Under the pieces are notes generated by a model that saw only the letters and a list, made by a program, of their open reading frames with translations, ran no database searches and had not been told where the DNA came from. Below are positions 27,316 to 38,300 of a DNA stretch of 64,000 bases, piece after piece. The position numbers were made by a program, and so were the translations under genes. This DNA comes from Ignavibacteriota bacterium (lineage in GTDB: Bacteria; Bacteroidota; Ignavibacteria; Ignavibacteriales; Melioribacteraceae): positions 3,110,501 to 3,174,500 of the forward strand of contig JADJWT010000001.1 in assembly GCA_016716225.1 (NCBI GenBank), given 5' to 3'. Every line of letters starts with the position of its first letter. Position 1 is the first letter of the stretch.

Positions 27316-28821
27316 ATGTCATCAGATAAAAAAAGAAAATCGGTTTATTTAAAATTATCACTAATTATCTTTGGTATGTTTTTATTTCTTATTCTAAATT
27401 ATGGATACGAAGAAACTTCATCAAATGAATTTTGTGAATCATGTCATGTACATCCTCAAGCAACACAATCTTGGAAAATTGGTCCGCATGTATATAATGA
27501 AAGCGGGGTTGCCGTAAATTGTGTTGATTGTCATTTACCGCCAAGTGGAATAGAAAAATTTACTGCAAAAGCCACAACGGGAATTAGAGATTTATATGGT
27601 TATTTGTTTAAGGATTCCTCAGATTTCAATTGGGAAAAAATGTCTCAGAGAGAATTTGCAGATAAACATGTTTATCAAGAAGGATGTTTAAATTGCCATA
27701 AAAATCTTTTCCCACCAAAGCTTTCAAAAAAGGGTGAAGATGCACATTTGTATTTTGATCAGAATAAAGAAGAAATTAGATGTATAAATTGTCATCTCGA
27801 AACCGGTCATTATCATGAAAAAATAGAAGAGGAAGCTGTTGATATTTCCAAATATGAAATTATTTATAGTGAAGCATCAAGAGTAGATTCATTCCAGAAT
27901 TTTGTTGAAAAAATTCCAGGAACAAGTGTTGATTTTGAGATGATTGCAATTCCTTCCGGCAAATATTTATTTGGTAGTTCTCAAAATCTTGAAATCGTAA
28001 AAGAAAATGAAAAACCCGAAGTTGAAATTGAGATAAGTAAATTTTGGATTGGCAAAGCTGAGATAAGCTGGAATGAATATTATGCATTTATGAAAGAAAC
28101 CGGCACAGAAGGAAGAACTGAAGATCAGTTAATAAAATCAAGGTTAAATAATGTTGATGTAATTTCTGGTCCAACTCCGCCTTATGGTGATCCAGGACAA
28201 GGTTGGGGAAAAGAAGATCGTCCAGCTATTACAATGACACATTTTGCAGCAAAAAAATACTGCGAATGGTTATCAAAAAAAACCGGCAAAAAATATAGAC
28301 TTCCTACAGAAGCTGAATGGGAATATGCAGCTAGAGCAAATGTAAAAGGGGAATACTTTTTTAATGGTACGTCATTAGATTATACAAGTGAAGGTTTTTG
28401 GAAATCAATATTTGGTGTTGATACAAGTGTAATTAATTCGTATTGCATTTATAAGGAAAATAGTTTTAACAAAACAAATATGCCAAATTCAGTTAAACCA
28501 AATCAATTTGGATTAGTTAATATGCTTGGAAATGTAAAAGAATTTTGCTCCGATTTTTACTCAGATAATATTCATGAGAGTTTAAAAAATCATAATACAT
28601 TTAGAAATCCGCTAGGACCATTAGAAGGAACAGAATTTGTAATTCGTGGTGGATCATACCTTAGCGATGCGGTTGATTTAAGAATAACAGCAAGAGAATC
28701 AACAAACCAAAAAACATGGTTGCGTACAGATCCGCAGGTTCCTAAAAGTATTTGGTGGTATTCAGATTGTAAAGATGTAGGATTTCGTGTTGTGTGTGAA
28801 GTTTCTGAAAGTATTAAATAA
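27316..28821 (+). CDS. NapC/NirT-like tetraheme cytochrome fused to an FGE/SUMF1-like domain
   Basis: 501 aa in two parts. A membrane helix (12-28) anchors a periplasmic cytochrome domain with four CxxCH haem sites at Cys40, Cys69, Cys124 and Cys156, spaced as in NapC/NrfH quinol dehydrogenases. From about residue 205 a formylglycine-generating-enzyme-like domain follows: FEMIAIPSGKYLFGSS, KYRLPTEAEWEYAAR, GLVNMLGNVKEFCSDF, VIRGGSY and DVGFRVVCE. The two cysteines needed by true FGE after the RGGS motif are absent (RGGSYLSDAVDLR), so sulfatase activation is unlikely. It may hold another periplasmic protein to a quinone-linked redox arm. The next gene is a Tat-exported oxidoreductase. Confidence 0.85.
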   Translation: MSSDKKRKSVYLKLSLIIFGMFLFLILNYGYEETSSNEFCESCHVHPQATQSWKIGPHVYNESGVAVNCVDCHLPPSGIEKFTAKATTGIRDLYGYLFKDSSDFNWEKMSQREFADKHVYQEGCLNCHKNLFPPKLSKKGEDAHLYFDQNKEEIRCINCHLETGHYHEKIEEEAVDISKYEIIYSEASRVDSFQNFVEKIPGTSVDFEMIAIPSGKYLFGSSQNLEIVKENEKPEVEIEISKFWIGKAEISWNEYYAFMKETGTEGRTEDQLIKSRLNNVDVISGPTPPYGDPGQGWGKEDRPAITMTHFAAKKYCEWLSKKTGKKYRLPTEAEWEYAARANVKGEYFFNGTSLDYTSEGFWKSIFGVDTSVINSYCIYKENSFNKTNMPNSVKPNQFGLVNMLGNVKEFCSDFYSDNIHESLKNHNTFRNPLGPLEGTEFVIRGGSYLSDAVDLRITARESTNQKTWLRTDPQVPKSIWWYSDCKDVGFRVVCEVSESIK

Positions 28822-28871
28822 AACGAATTATAATTAAATATTTTACTTGAACAAAGAAAAGAGGTAAAATC

Positions 28872-30188
28872 ATGTCAGAAAAATTAAACCGCAGAGATTT
28901 TCTTAATATGAGTGCAGTTGCAGCAACTGGAATAATTGTTGGATGTAGTGTTGCTTCTGATAAAAAAAGAACTATGGAAGAAAAAGTTTTTCTTGATCAA
29001 GCTCCGGATGGTAAAGTTTTAAAAGCTGGTTTAATTGGCTGTGGAGGCAGAGGAAGCGGAGCTGCAATTGATTTCTTAAGTGCTGGCCCAAATTTAAAAA
29101 TTCATGCAATTGGTGATGTATTTAAAGATCGTGTTGATGAATGTAAATTAAAACTCAAAAATGAAAAACAAGAAATTGTTGCAGATGAAAATTGTTTTGT
29201 GGGATTTGATGCTTTCGAAAAAGTAATAAATTCCGGAGTTGATGTAATTATTTTAGCAACGCCTCCTCATTTTAGACCATTACATTTTGCAGCTGCAGTT
29301 GATGCAAGAAAACATGTGTTTATGGAAAAACCAGTTGCCGTTGATCCCGTTGGTGCAAGATCAGTAATTGCATCCTCAAAAAAAGCAGAAGCTCTCGGTT
29401 TAGTAGTTGCAACCGGAACTCAAAGACGTCATCAAAGAGATTATGTTGCAACTTTCAAAGAAATATATGAAGGAAAAATTGGAGAAATAGTTTCAGCAAA
29501 TTGTTATTGGAATCAGAGTCAATTATGGTTTAGAAATCCTCAACCGGAATGGTCTGAAATGGAATATATGATTCGCGATTGGGTAAACTGGACATGGCTT
29601 TCCGGTGATCATATTGTTGAACAACATGTGCACAATATTGATGTAATTAATTGGTTTACTGAAAAACACCCAATTAAAGCAGTTGGTTTCGGATCAAGGC
29701 AAAGAAGAGTTACCGGTGATCAATATGATAATTTTAGCGTTGATTTTGAATATGAAAGTGGCATGCATGTTCACAGCATGTGCAGACAAATAAACGGATG
29801 TACAGATAATGTTTCTGAATTAGTTTTTGGTTCTCAAGGTTATACAAATTGCAGAAATAAAATATTTGATTCAAAAGGAAATGTAATTTGGGAATATCAA
29901 TATCCCAAAATTGAAGGGGTTGAGAAAAACGAATCCGTAAAGGTTTCGCCATATGTGCAAGAACATATTGATCTTGTTCAAGCCATAAGAGAAAATAAGC
30001 CATTTGTCGAAGCTGAAAATACAGCAATTTCAACAATGTGTGCAATTATGGGAAGAATGTCTGCTTATTCCGGTAAAGAAGTTACATGGGATGAAGTTAT
30101 GAATTCTGATTTAAAATTAGGTCCGGATGTTTATGAATTAGGGAAAGTTAATATTGAAAAAATAATTCACATTCCAGGAATTGCATAA
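28872..30188 (+). CDS. Gfo/Idh/MocA family oxidoreductase, Tat lipoprotein, third copy
   Basis: 438 aa. The signal combines twin arginines (NRRDFLNMSAVAATGIIVGC) with a lipobox-like VGC, so the enzyme is probably a Tat-exported lipoprotein. The NAD site is AGLIGCGGRGSGAAIDF; the catalytic Lys is in EKP (Lys153). WLSGDHIVEQHVHNIDVINW holds the active-site His cluster of the subfamily. GAGG precedes the ATG. It follows the tetraheme fusion by 50 bp and precedes the rhamnosidase by 9 bp, so sugar oxidation, electron transfer and hydrolysis may be coupled in one operon. Confidence 0.88.
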   Translation: MSEKLNRRDFLNMSAVAATGIIVGCSVASDKKRTMEEKVFLDQAPDGKVLKAGLIGCGGRGSGAAIDFLSAGPNLKIHAIGDVFKDRVDECKLKLKNEKQEIVADENCFVGFDAFEKVINSGVDVIILATPPHFRPLHFAAAVDARKHVFMEKPVAVDPVGARSVIASSKKAEALGLVVATGTQRRHQRDYVATFKEIYEGKIGEIVSANCYWNQSQLWFRNPQPEWSEMEYMIRDWVNWTWLSGDHIVEQHVHNIDVINWFTEKHPIKAVGFGSRQRRVTGDQYDNFSVDFEYESGMHVHSMCRQINGCTDNVSELVFGSQGYTNCRNKIFDSKGNVIWEYQYPKIEGVEKNESVKVSPYVQEHIDLVQAIRENKPFVEAENTAISTMCAIMGRMSAYSGKEVTWDEVMNSDLKLGPDVYELGKVNIEKIIHIPGIA

Positions 30189-30197
30189 AATATTTTC

Positions 30198-32936
30198 TTG
30201 AAAACTGTTTTGCAAAAAATATATATCTACTTTTTAGGTATTCATATTTTACTTTTTGGTATTTCAATTTTCGCACAAGAAAATTTGAAAATAAGAAATT
30301 TAAAATGTGAATACCTTTCTTCTCCCATTAATATTGATGTTACAAATCCTAGATTAAGCTGGATTATCAAATCTGAAGAAAGAGGGCAAACTCAAACTGC
30401 ATATCAAATTTTCGTTTATTCAGACAAGGAATTAACTAGCGAAGTTTGGAATTCGGGGAAAATATTTTCATCGGATAATTCACAAATTATTTACAATGGA
30501 AAAAATCTAAAATCCAATTCTCAATATTTTTGGATGATAAAAATTTGGGATAAATATGCAAAGGAATACAAAAGTGGTGTTGAAGAATTTTGGACTTCAA
30601 TTCTTGATTCTACACTTTGGAAGGCAAATTGGATTGGGGCAAATTCTCATACAGAATATTTTCCTAAAAACGGATTTTTTCAAGATCCAAATGAACAATA
30701 TGAATTGCCCGATACAATTCAGCACGAAGGAAATTCGATATATCTAAGAAATGAATTTGAAATAAAAAATAAAATTAAAACTGCAAGAGTTTTTGTAACC
30801 GGTTTAGGTTTTTACGAATTCTACCTTAATGGAAAGAGAATTGGCGATCATTTTCTTGCACCGGCAAAAACTAATTATAGAAAAGAAGTTTTATATGTTA
30901 CATATGATGTTACTAACAATTTAGAAAATGGAAAAAATGCTATTGGAATTCATTTAGGAAATGGATGGTTTAATCCTTACAAAAAATGGTGGCAACAATA
31001 TAGAATGCAATGGTTTGGAGCTAAGCGGGCGTTGATGCAAATGCATATTGAATATGAAAATGGTAAAACTGAAATTATTACATCGTCGGGAAAATGGAAA
31101 TATGAAAAAGGTCCGGTATTACATAATTGCATTTACGATGGTGAAACAATCGATGCAAATCTGGAAATTAAAGGTTGGAATAAAATTGGATTTGATGATT
31201 CAAAATGGAAAAATGTAAAAATTCTTTCATCAACGGATGGAAAATTAAAATCACACACAATGCCGGCTGTTAAAATTATTGAAACTTTGAAACCAATAAA
31301 ACAAATTAAATTAATTGATAAAAAATTCGTTTTTGATTTCGGACAAAATTTTACCGGCTGGATAAAAATTTCCATTTCTGGAAAAAAGAATGCAAAAATA
31401 AAATTACAATTTGCAGAAGATATAAATGATGATGGTACTATAAATATTACTAGTAATGAAAATGCAAAAGCTCAATACATGGTAATTTTAAGTGGTGATT
31501 CAATTGAAACTTTCCAACCAAAATTCACATATTTTGGTTTCAAGTATGTTGAAGTTTCAAGCAATGAAGATTTTTCAATTAAAAATATTGATGGACTTGT
31601 TCTTCATACGGCAATTGAAAATGCCGGGAAATTTGAGTGCAGCAATGAAACAATAAATAAAATTCATAACGCAACTATTTGGTCTCAGAAAAGCAATATA
31701 ATTGGTTATCCAATGGATTGTCCGCAAAGAGATGAAAGACTTGGGTGGCTCGGTGATGCACAAGTTACAATTGATGAAGCTATGTTAAATTTTGACACTC
31801 CGCAATTTTATATGAATTGGTTGAGCGGAATTCGATCAAATCAAAATTCAGATGGCGATATTCCAATCATTTCTCCTCGCCCATATATTTGGGATGAAGG
31901 CGTTGAATGGAGTTCTACTTATATTATTCTCGTTTGGAAGTTTTATCAAAATTTTGGTGATAAGAAAATTCTTATTGAACATTATTCTGCAATGAAAAAG
32001 TATTTGGAATTTCTAAATTCAATTGCGGAAAATTTTATAATCAAAAAAGGTTGGATTGGTGATTGGGGAAGCTTAGTAAAAGGTTGGAAAGAAGGTGAAC
32101 CGGAATCAGTTCCGACTGCATTTTATTTTTGGAATGCAAAAAATTTATCAAAAATTGCAAATGTTTTAAATAATAAAGAAGACGAAATTTATTTTAATAA
32201 TCTTAGTGAAAAAATAAAATTGGAATTCAACAATAAGTTTTACAATTCTGAAACAAAGAATTATAATGATGGAAGCCAAATGGCGAATGCATTTCCGCTG
32301 TATTTAGATCTCGTTCCGGAAAATGATGTAAATTCTGTTTTAGAAAATCTTGTAAAAAATATTGTTGTAGAAAATAACGGTTATCTAACAACCGGTGTTC
32401 TTGGTTCAAAATATATGATTGATGTTTTAACAAAATTTGAAAGAGAAGATATTGCCTATTTGCTTGCAACACAAACCGGTTACCCAAGCTGGAGCGATAT
32501 GGTTGAAAAATATACAACAATGTGTGAGTTTTGGACTTTAAAACAATCACATAATCACATAATGACCGGAAGTATTGATGCATTTTTTTATAACACGTTA
32601 GCTGGAATTAAATTCGATGATAAAAAACCCGGAAATAAACATTTAATTATTAAACCTTATTTTCCGGAAAATCTATATTTCGTAAATTCTTCTATCGAAA
32701 CAATAAATGGTAATTTAAAAGTCAATTGGCAAAAAGATAAATATTATTTAAAACTTAATATAGAAATTCCGGTTAATTCAACTGCTGAAATTTATATTCC
32801 CAATTTATTTAGTAAAAGAATTTTTGAAAATAATATTCCGATAAATAAAGTAAGCGAAATAAAACTTCTTGAATCTTCAAACGAATTTACAAGATTATTT
32901 GTTGTTTCCGGTAATTATGATTTTATTGTAAAATAA
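30198..32936 (+). CDS. Alpha-L-rhamnosidase (GH78)
   Basis: 912-aa exported glycoside hydrolase that removes terminal alpha-L-rhamnose from plant or microbial glycans. Domain order follows GH78: N-terminal sandwich beginning IRNLKCEYLSSPINIDVTNP, carbohydrate-binding module with FYEFYLNGKRIGDH, the alpha/alpha barrel with the signature CPQRDERLGWLGDA (Glu513), the second catalytic Glu in MCEFWTL (Glu777) with SHNHIMTGS, and a C-terminal sandwich. A signal peptide ends near FAQ. The start is TTG at 30198 with no clear ribosome site; no in-frame ATG lies before the signal. The inverting mechanism is a family property. Confidence 0.9.
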   Translation: MKTVLQKIYIYFLGIHILLFGISIFAQENLKIRNLKCEYLSSPINIDVTNPRLSWIIKSEERGQTQTAYQIFVYSDKELTSEVWNSGKIFSSDNSQIIYNGKNLKSNSQYFWMIKIWDKYAKEYKSGVEEFWTSILDSTLWKANWIGANSHTEYFPKNGFFQDPNEQYELPDTIQHEGNSIYLRNEFEIKNKIKTARVFVTGLGFYEFYLNGKRIGDHFLAPAKTNYRKEVLYVTYDVTNNLENGKNAIGIHLGNGWFNPYKKWWQQYRMQWFGAKRALMQMHIEYENGKTEIITSSGKWKYEKGPVLHNCIYDGETIDANLEIKGWNKIGFDDSKWKNVKILSSTDGKLKSHTMPAVKIIETLKPIKQIKLIDKKFVFDFGQNFTGWIKISISGKKNAKIKLQFAEDINDDGTINITSNENAKAQYMVILSGDSIETFQPKFTYFGFKYVEVSSNEDFSIKNIDGLVLHTAIENAGKFECSNETINKIHNATIWSQKSNIIGYPMDCPQRDERLGWLGDAQVTIDEAMLNFDTPQFYMNWLSGIRSNQNSDGDIPIISPRPYIWDEGVEWSSTYIILVWKFYQNFGDKKILIEHYSAMKKYLEFLNSIAENFIIKKGWIGDWGSLVKGWKEGEPESVPTAFYFWNAKNLSKIANVLNNKEDEIYFNNLSEKIKLEFNNKFYNSETKNYNDGSQMANAFPLYLDLVPENDVNSVLENLVKNIVVENNGYLTTGVLGSKYMIDVLTKFEREDIAYLLATQTGYPSWSDMVEKYTTMCEFWTLKQSHNHIMTGSIDAFFYNTLAGIKFDDKKPGNKHLIIKPYFPENLYFVNSSIETINGNLKVNWQKDKYYLKLNIEIPVNSTAEIYIPNLFSKRIFENNIPINKVSEIKLLESSNEFTRLFVVSGNYDFIVK

Positions 32937-32976
32937 GTTTGTTAATTAATTTTCTTCAATAAAAATCTAAGCAAGC

Positions 32977-35049
32977 ATGTTAAAGATTAATTCCCTAAAG
33001 GAAATATTTTATGTATACTTTTTCATTATAGTTTTTTCAATATTGACCTTTGAAAATTATTTTGCACAATCTGAAATTAATTTTACTACAAAAGAAGTTG
33101 TAATTTCTTCATCATTGTATGCAGAGAATTTTGATTCTGTAAACCAATCAATTTCTATTTTATCAAAAAATACAATTAATTTTAATAATCCGACAAATCT
33201 TGCATCAGCACTTATTGGAACATCCGGTATTTTCATGCAACAATCTAATCATGGAGCTGGTTCGCCATTTGTAAGAGGTTTAACCGGAAATCAAACTTTA
33301 ATTTTAGTTGATGGAATTAGATTAAACAATTCTACCTTCCGTTATGGTCCAAATCAGTATTTAAATACAATCAATCTTGCAGAAATTGAAAGAGTAGAAA
33401 TTTTACGTGGGTCTGGATCTGTTCAATTTGGTAGCGATGCTATTGGAGGAGCTGTTCATATTATTACAAAATCACCAAAAATTGGATTGAAAAATAATTT
33501 ATCATCCGAAATACAACTAAAGTGTTTATCTGATAATATGGAAAAATCTGCAAATGCTTTTATTGAATATTCTAGTGTGAATAGCGGATATTCTGCAAAC
33601 TTTTCAGTTAAAAATTATGGAGATGTGATTGCCGGTAAGGGAATTGGTAAAGAGTCACCGTCCTCTTATAATGAATATTCATTCAATTTGAAAAATACTC
33701 ATTTAATAAATGAAAAAATTTTACTTACTTATAATTATCAATATTTACAGCAAAATGATGTTGACAGATTTGATCAAGTTGATGAAAGAGGTTATGAATA
33801 TTATAAATTTGATCCGCAAATAAGACAGCTTGCGTATATCAAAAATGAAATATTTTCTGAAAATGATTTTTATAAAAATATAAGTTTAACTTTTTCTTGC
33901 CAAAAATCTTCTGAAGTACGGAAAATTAAAAAACTTAATGAATTAAAAAGTACATATGAGAAAGATGTAATTGATACTTGGGGAGTAAATTTATTAGTAC
34001 TTTCGCAGCCAATTAGAAATATGAAAATCAATTCTGGAATTGAATACTATTATGATTTTGTAAATAGTTTTGCAAAAGTAAATAATCTTGAAAATAATAC
34101 TGTTGCAACCAAACGAGGATTATATTCCGATAAAAGTAAATTCCACAATTTCTCAATTTTTTCTTTAGCAAATTATGAATTAAATCAATTTGAATTTGGC
34201 GTTGGAGGTAGATTTAATTTAGCAAAATTGGATATAAATGATGAAGAGTTTGGAAAACCAAAAATAAATCCAAATGCAATTACCGGATATTTTTCTGTCG
34301 CATATAAATTGAATAAGATTTTAAAAATAATTTCGAAAGTTAATTCAGCTTATAGAATTCCAAATATCAATGATGTTAGTACATTCGGACTTTTTGATTT
34401 TGGTATTGAAGTCCCAAATAATAAACTTGCTCCCGAAAAATCAACTAATTATGAAATTGGGTTAAAACTTTTACATCCAAAAATATATTCTTCAATTTTT
34501 TTGTTTAGAAATAATCTCACTGATTTGATTGAAAGAATTAAATCAACATATAATGAAAGTGAATTTAATAATGGTGAAAATGTTTACACAAAAGTGAATT
34601 ATGGCGAAGCTTATATTCAAGGTTTTGAATTTGATATGCAATTTATTTTACTTGAAAATTTATTTTTGACAAATAATCTAACTTACACTTACGGACAAAA
34701 TACCACCTTAAATGAACCAATGAGAAGAATTCCACCAATTTACGGAGCATTTATAATTTCATATCATCTTTCGAATAACATTGAATTAAAGGTTGATTAT
34801 TTATTTGCTGGTAAACAAAAAAGATTATCTTCCGGAGATTTGGATGATCATAGAATTGATAAAAGCGGAACACCAAACTGGAATATACTAAATTTTTATT
34901 CTCAATATTCTTACGCATTTTTAAATATAGGAATTGGTGTAAATAACATTTTTAATGAAGCTTACAGAACTCACGGCAGCGGAATTGATGGAATTGGAAG
35001 AAGTTACCAAATTATTTGTAAAGTTTTAATAAATAAATCGACTAATTAA
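32977..35049 (+). CDS. TonB-dependent outer-membrane receptor
   Basis: 690-aa outer-membrane receptor. A signal peptide is followed by a TonB-box-like stretch, then the plug (GSPFVRGLTGNQTLILVDG and VEILRGSGSVQFGSDAIGG) and a 22-strand barrel ending in an aromatic-rich strand. There is no carboxypeptidase-like N-terminal domain and no SusD-like gene beside it, so this is not a classical SusCD pair. It more resembles receptors for siderophores, cobalamin or small glycosides. Its place after GH78 suggests uptake of a rhamnosyl oligosaccharide or glycoside, but the cargo is unproven. The 274-bp gap downstream holds no feature I can support. Confidence 0.88.
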   Translation: MLKINSLKEIFYVYFFIIVFSILTFENYFAQSEINFTTKEVVISSSLYAENFDSVNQSISILSKNTINFNNPTNLASALIGTSGIFMQQSNHGAGSPFVRGLTGNQTLILVDGIRLNNSTFRYGPNQYLNTINLAEIERVEILRGSGSVQFGSDAIGGAVHIITKSPKIGLKNNLSSEIQLKCLSDNMEKSANAFIEYSSVNSGYSANFSVKNYGDVIAGKGIGKESPSSYNEYSFNLKNTHLINEKILLTYNYQYLQQNDVDRFDQVDERGYEYYKFDPQIRQLAYIKNEIFSENDFYKNISLTFSCQKSSEVRKIKKLNELKSTYEKDVIDTWGVNLLVLSQPIRNMKINSGIEYYYDFVNSFAKVNNLENNTVATKRGLYSDKSKFHNFSIFSLANYELNQFEFGVGGRFNLAKLDINDEEFGKPKINPNAITGYFSVAYKLNKILKIISKVNSAYRIPNINDVSTFGLFDFGIEVPNNKLAPEKSTNYEIGLKLLHPKIYSSIFLFRNNLTDLIERIKSTYNESEFNNGENVYTKVNYGEAYIQGFEFDMQFILLENLFLTNNLTYTYGQNTTLNEPMRRIPPIYGAFIISYHLSNNIELKVDYLFAGKQKRLSSGDLDDHRIDKSGTPNWNILNFYSQYSYAFLNIGIGVNNIFNEAYRTHGSGIDGIGRSYQIICKVLINKSTN

Positions 35050-35323
35050 ACAAAAATATTTCAATCATAAATATCAAGTTTACCTAACAAATATAAAGTT
35101 ACTTCCCAATTTCATTTCTTTCTTAAAACCTCAAATTTATCTTTAATCCATTCTTAAAAATAAGAGGATATTAAAGGTATTTCTAAAAATTAAGAGATAA
35201 GTTATAGAAAAATATATAATTAGTGTAAAAATCAACAAAAAGTTTTGTTGCATAATTGGCATAATTTTGGAATTAAATTCGAAATCGTTTTATAATCTAA
35301 AATAAAAATAGATAAGGGATAAA

Positions 35324-38300
35324 ATGGAAAGACAGAAAATAACAATAGACGGCAATGAAGCCGCTGCTTATGTTGCTTATCATAACAGTGAAGTAATTGC
35401 TATTTATCCAATTACACCATCATCAGGAATGGGTGAAATGTCGGATGCTTGGGCCGCACAAGGCAAGAAAAATATATGGGGAACAGTTCCTCACGTTTCG
35501 GAATTGCAGAGCGAAGGTGGCGCTTCTGGAGCAGTACACGGAGCACTTCAAAGTGGAGCATTAACTACAACTTTTACAGCTTCTCAAGGTTTGCTTTTAA
35601 TGATTCCGAATATGTATAAAATTGCCGGTGAATTAACTTCTACAGTATTTCATGTTTCTGCAAGATCTTTGGCTGCATCTGCTTTATCAATCTTTGGAGA
35701 TCACAGTGACGTAATGGCAACTCGTCAAACCGGTTGGGCATTGTTGGCTTCATCTTCAATTCAAGAAGTTATGGATATGGCTGCAATTGCACACAGAGCA
35801 ACTTTAGAATCAAGAATTCCATTTATTCACTTTTTTGATGGATTTAGATCATCTCACGAAGTTAACAAAATTGAACAATTATCTCTTGAAGATCTTAAAT
35901 CAATGATTGATGATAAATTAGTAAGAGAACACAGAAAAAGAGCACTTACTCCGGATAATCCATTTATTAGAGGAACAGCACAAAATCCGGATGTTTATTT
36001 CCAAGGTCGTGAAGCTGTAAATAAATTTTATGATGCTTGTCCGGATTCTGTCCAAAACGCAATGAATAAATTTGCAGAATTGACCGGAAGACAATATCAT
36101 TTGTTTGATTATTTTGGCGCTCCGGATGCTAAAAGAGTAATTGTGATGATGGGTTCGGGAAGTGAAGCTGCCCTTGAGGCAATTGATTATATGACAACAA
36201 GAATGGAAGAAAAAATTGGAGTTTTAAAAGTTAGATTATATAGACCATTTGCAATTGATAAATTTATTGAAGTACTTCCAAAAACTGTTGAAAAAATTGC
36301 AGTTTTGGATAGAACAAAAGAACCTGGTGCAATTGGTGAACCGCTTTATTTAGATGTAGTTACCGCGCTTATTGAAAATATGAATTCTGCTAATCCAAGA
36401 TTTGAAAAATTACCAAAAGTTGTTGGCGGCAGATATGGATTATCATCAAAAGAATTTACTCCAGCAATGGTTAAAGCAGTTTTTGATGAATTGAAAAATG
36501 ATAATCCTAAAAATCATTTTACTGTTGGAATAAATGATGACGTAACTTTTACAAGTTTAAATTATGATCCAAATTTTATTACTGAAGGGGAAGATGTTGT
36601 AAGAGCATTGTTTTACGGATTAGGTGCGGATGGAACTGTTGGTGCAAATAAAAATTCGATTAAAATTATTGGGGAAGAAACAGAAAATTATGCACAAGGT
36701 TATTTTGTATACGATTCGAAAAAATCCGGTTCAACAACAGTTTCACATTTAAGATTTGGTAAAAAAGAAATTCATTCAACATATTTAATCCAAACTGCAA
36801 ATTTCATTGGTGTTCATCAATTCAATTTATTAGAAAATTTTGATGTTCTAGAAAATATTGTTGATGGAGGAACTTTTTTATTGAATAGTCCATATTCAAA
36901 AGAAGACACTTGGAATAAACTTCCGCAAAAAATGCAGCATCAAATAATTGATAAAAAATTAAACTTTTATGTAATTGATGGTTACGCTGTAGCAAAACAA
37001 ACCGGAATGGGAGCAAGAATTAATACAATTATGCAAACTTGTTTCTTTGCAATTTCCGGTGTTTTACCAAAAGACGAAGCAATTGCACAAATTAAATATG
37101 CAATTAAAAAAACATACGGTGGAAAAGGTGAAATTGTTGTAAATAAAAATTATGAAGCTGTTGACAGCACTTTGGCTCATTTACATAAAATTGAAATTCC
37201 GAATGAAGTAACAAGTAATATTATTTTACCTCCAGTTGTTTCTAATAAAGCTCCTATTTACGTTCAAGAAACTTTGGCAATGATGATGAAAGGCAAAGGT
37301 GATTTAATTCCGGTTAGTCAAATGCCATTAGATGGAACTTTCCCTTCAGCAACAACACAATGGGAAAAAAGAAATATTGCTTTAGAGGTACCGGAATGGG
37401 ACCCAGAAGTTTGTATCCAATGCGGAAAATGTGCAATGGTTTGTCCTCACGCAACAATTAGAATTAAAGCTTATGATAAAGAGTTAACCAATAATGTTCC
37501 AGAGACTTATAAATGGACTGAAGCTCGTGGAAAAGAATATGAAGGGTTAGCTTATACAATTCAAGTTGCAGTAGAAGATTGCACTGGTTGTGCACTTTGC
37601 GTTGATATTTGTCCAGCAAAAAATAAAAGAGAAACCGGTAAAAAAGCAATTAACATGGTTCCACAAATTCCATTAAGAGAAAAAGAAAGAGCAAATTATG
37701 ATTATTTCTTAAATATTCCAGAATTTGATAGAACTAAATTAAACGTTGGTTCGATAAAAGGCAGTCAATTATTACAACCATTGTTTGAATATTCCGGAGC
37801 ATGCGCTGGATGCGGAGAAACTCCATATGTTAAATTAGTTTCACAATTATTTGGTGATAGAGCAATAATTGCAAACGCAACAGGATGTTCATCTATTTAT
37901 GGTGGAAATTTACCTACAACACCATGGGCAGTAAATCATGAAGGTAAAGGTCCTGCTTGGTCAAATTCACTTTTTGAAGATAATGCTGAGTTTGGTTTTG
38001 GTATGAGATTATCAATTGATAAGCAAAAAGAATTCGCAGAAGAATTGTTGAAAGCTTTTGAAAATGTTGTTGGTCATGATTTAGTGAATTCAATCCTTAA
38101 TGCTGTTCAAAATTCTGAAGCAGATATTTATGAGCAAAGACAAAGAGTATCAGAATTAAAAGAAAAACTTAAATCCATAAATACAGATGAAGCTCAAAAT
38201 TTATTAATGATTGCAGATTATTTGGTAAAAAAATCAGTTTGGATTATGGGTGGAGACGGCTGGGCTTATGATATTGGTTACGGTGGTTTGGATCACGTTT

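Noticed and set aside
27316..28821. Active formylglycine-generating sulfatase maturase
   Set aside because: The two required cysteines after RGGS are missing and no sulfatase gene is present in the window.
32977..35049. SusC of a SusCD polysaccharide utilisation locus
   Set aside because: There is no SusD-like neighbour and no carboxypeptidase-like N-terminal domain.
35256..35270. TGGCAT...TTGG resembling a sigma-54 promoter ahead of nifJ
   Set aside because: The spacing between the two elements is one base short and the -12 element lacks the GC pair.
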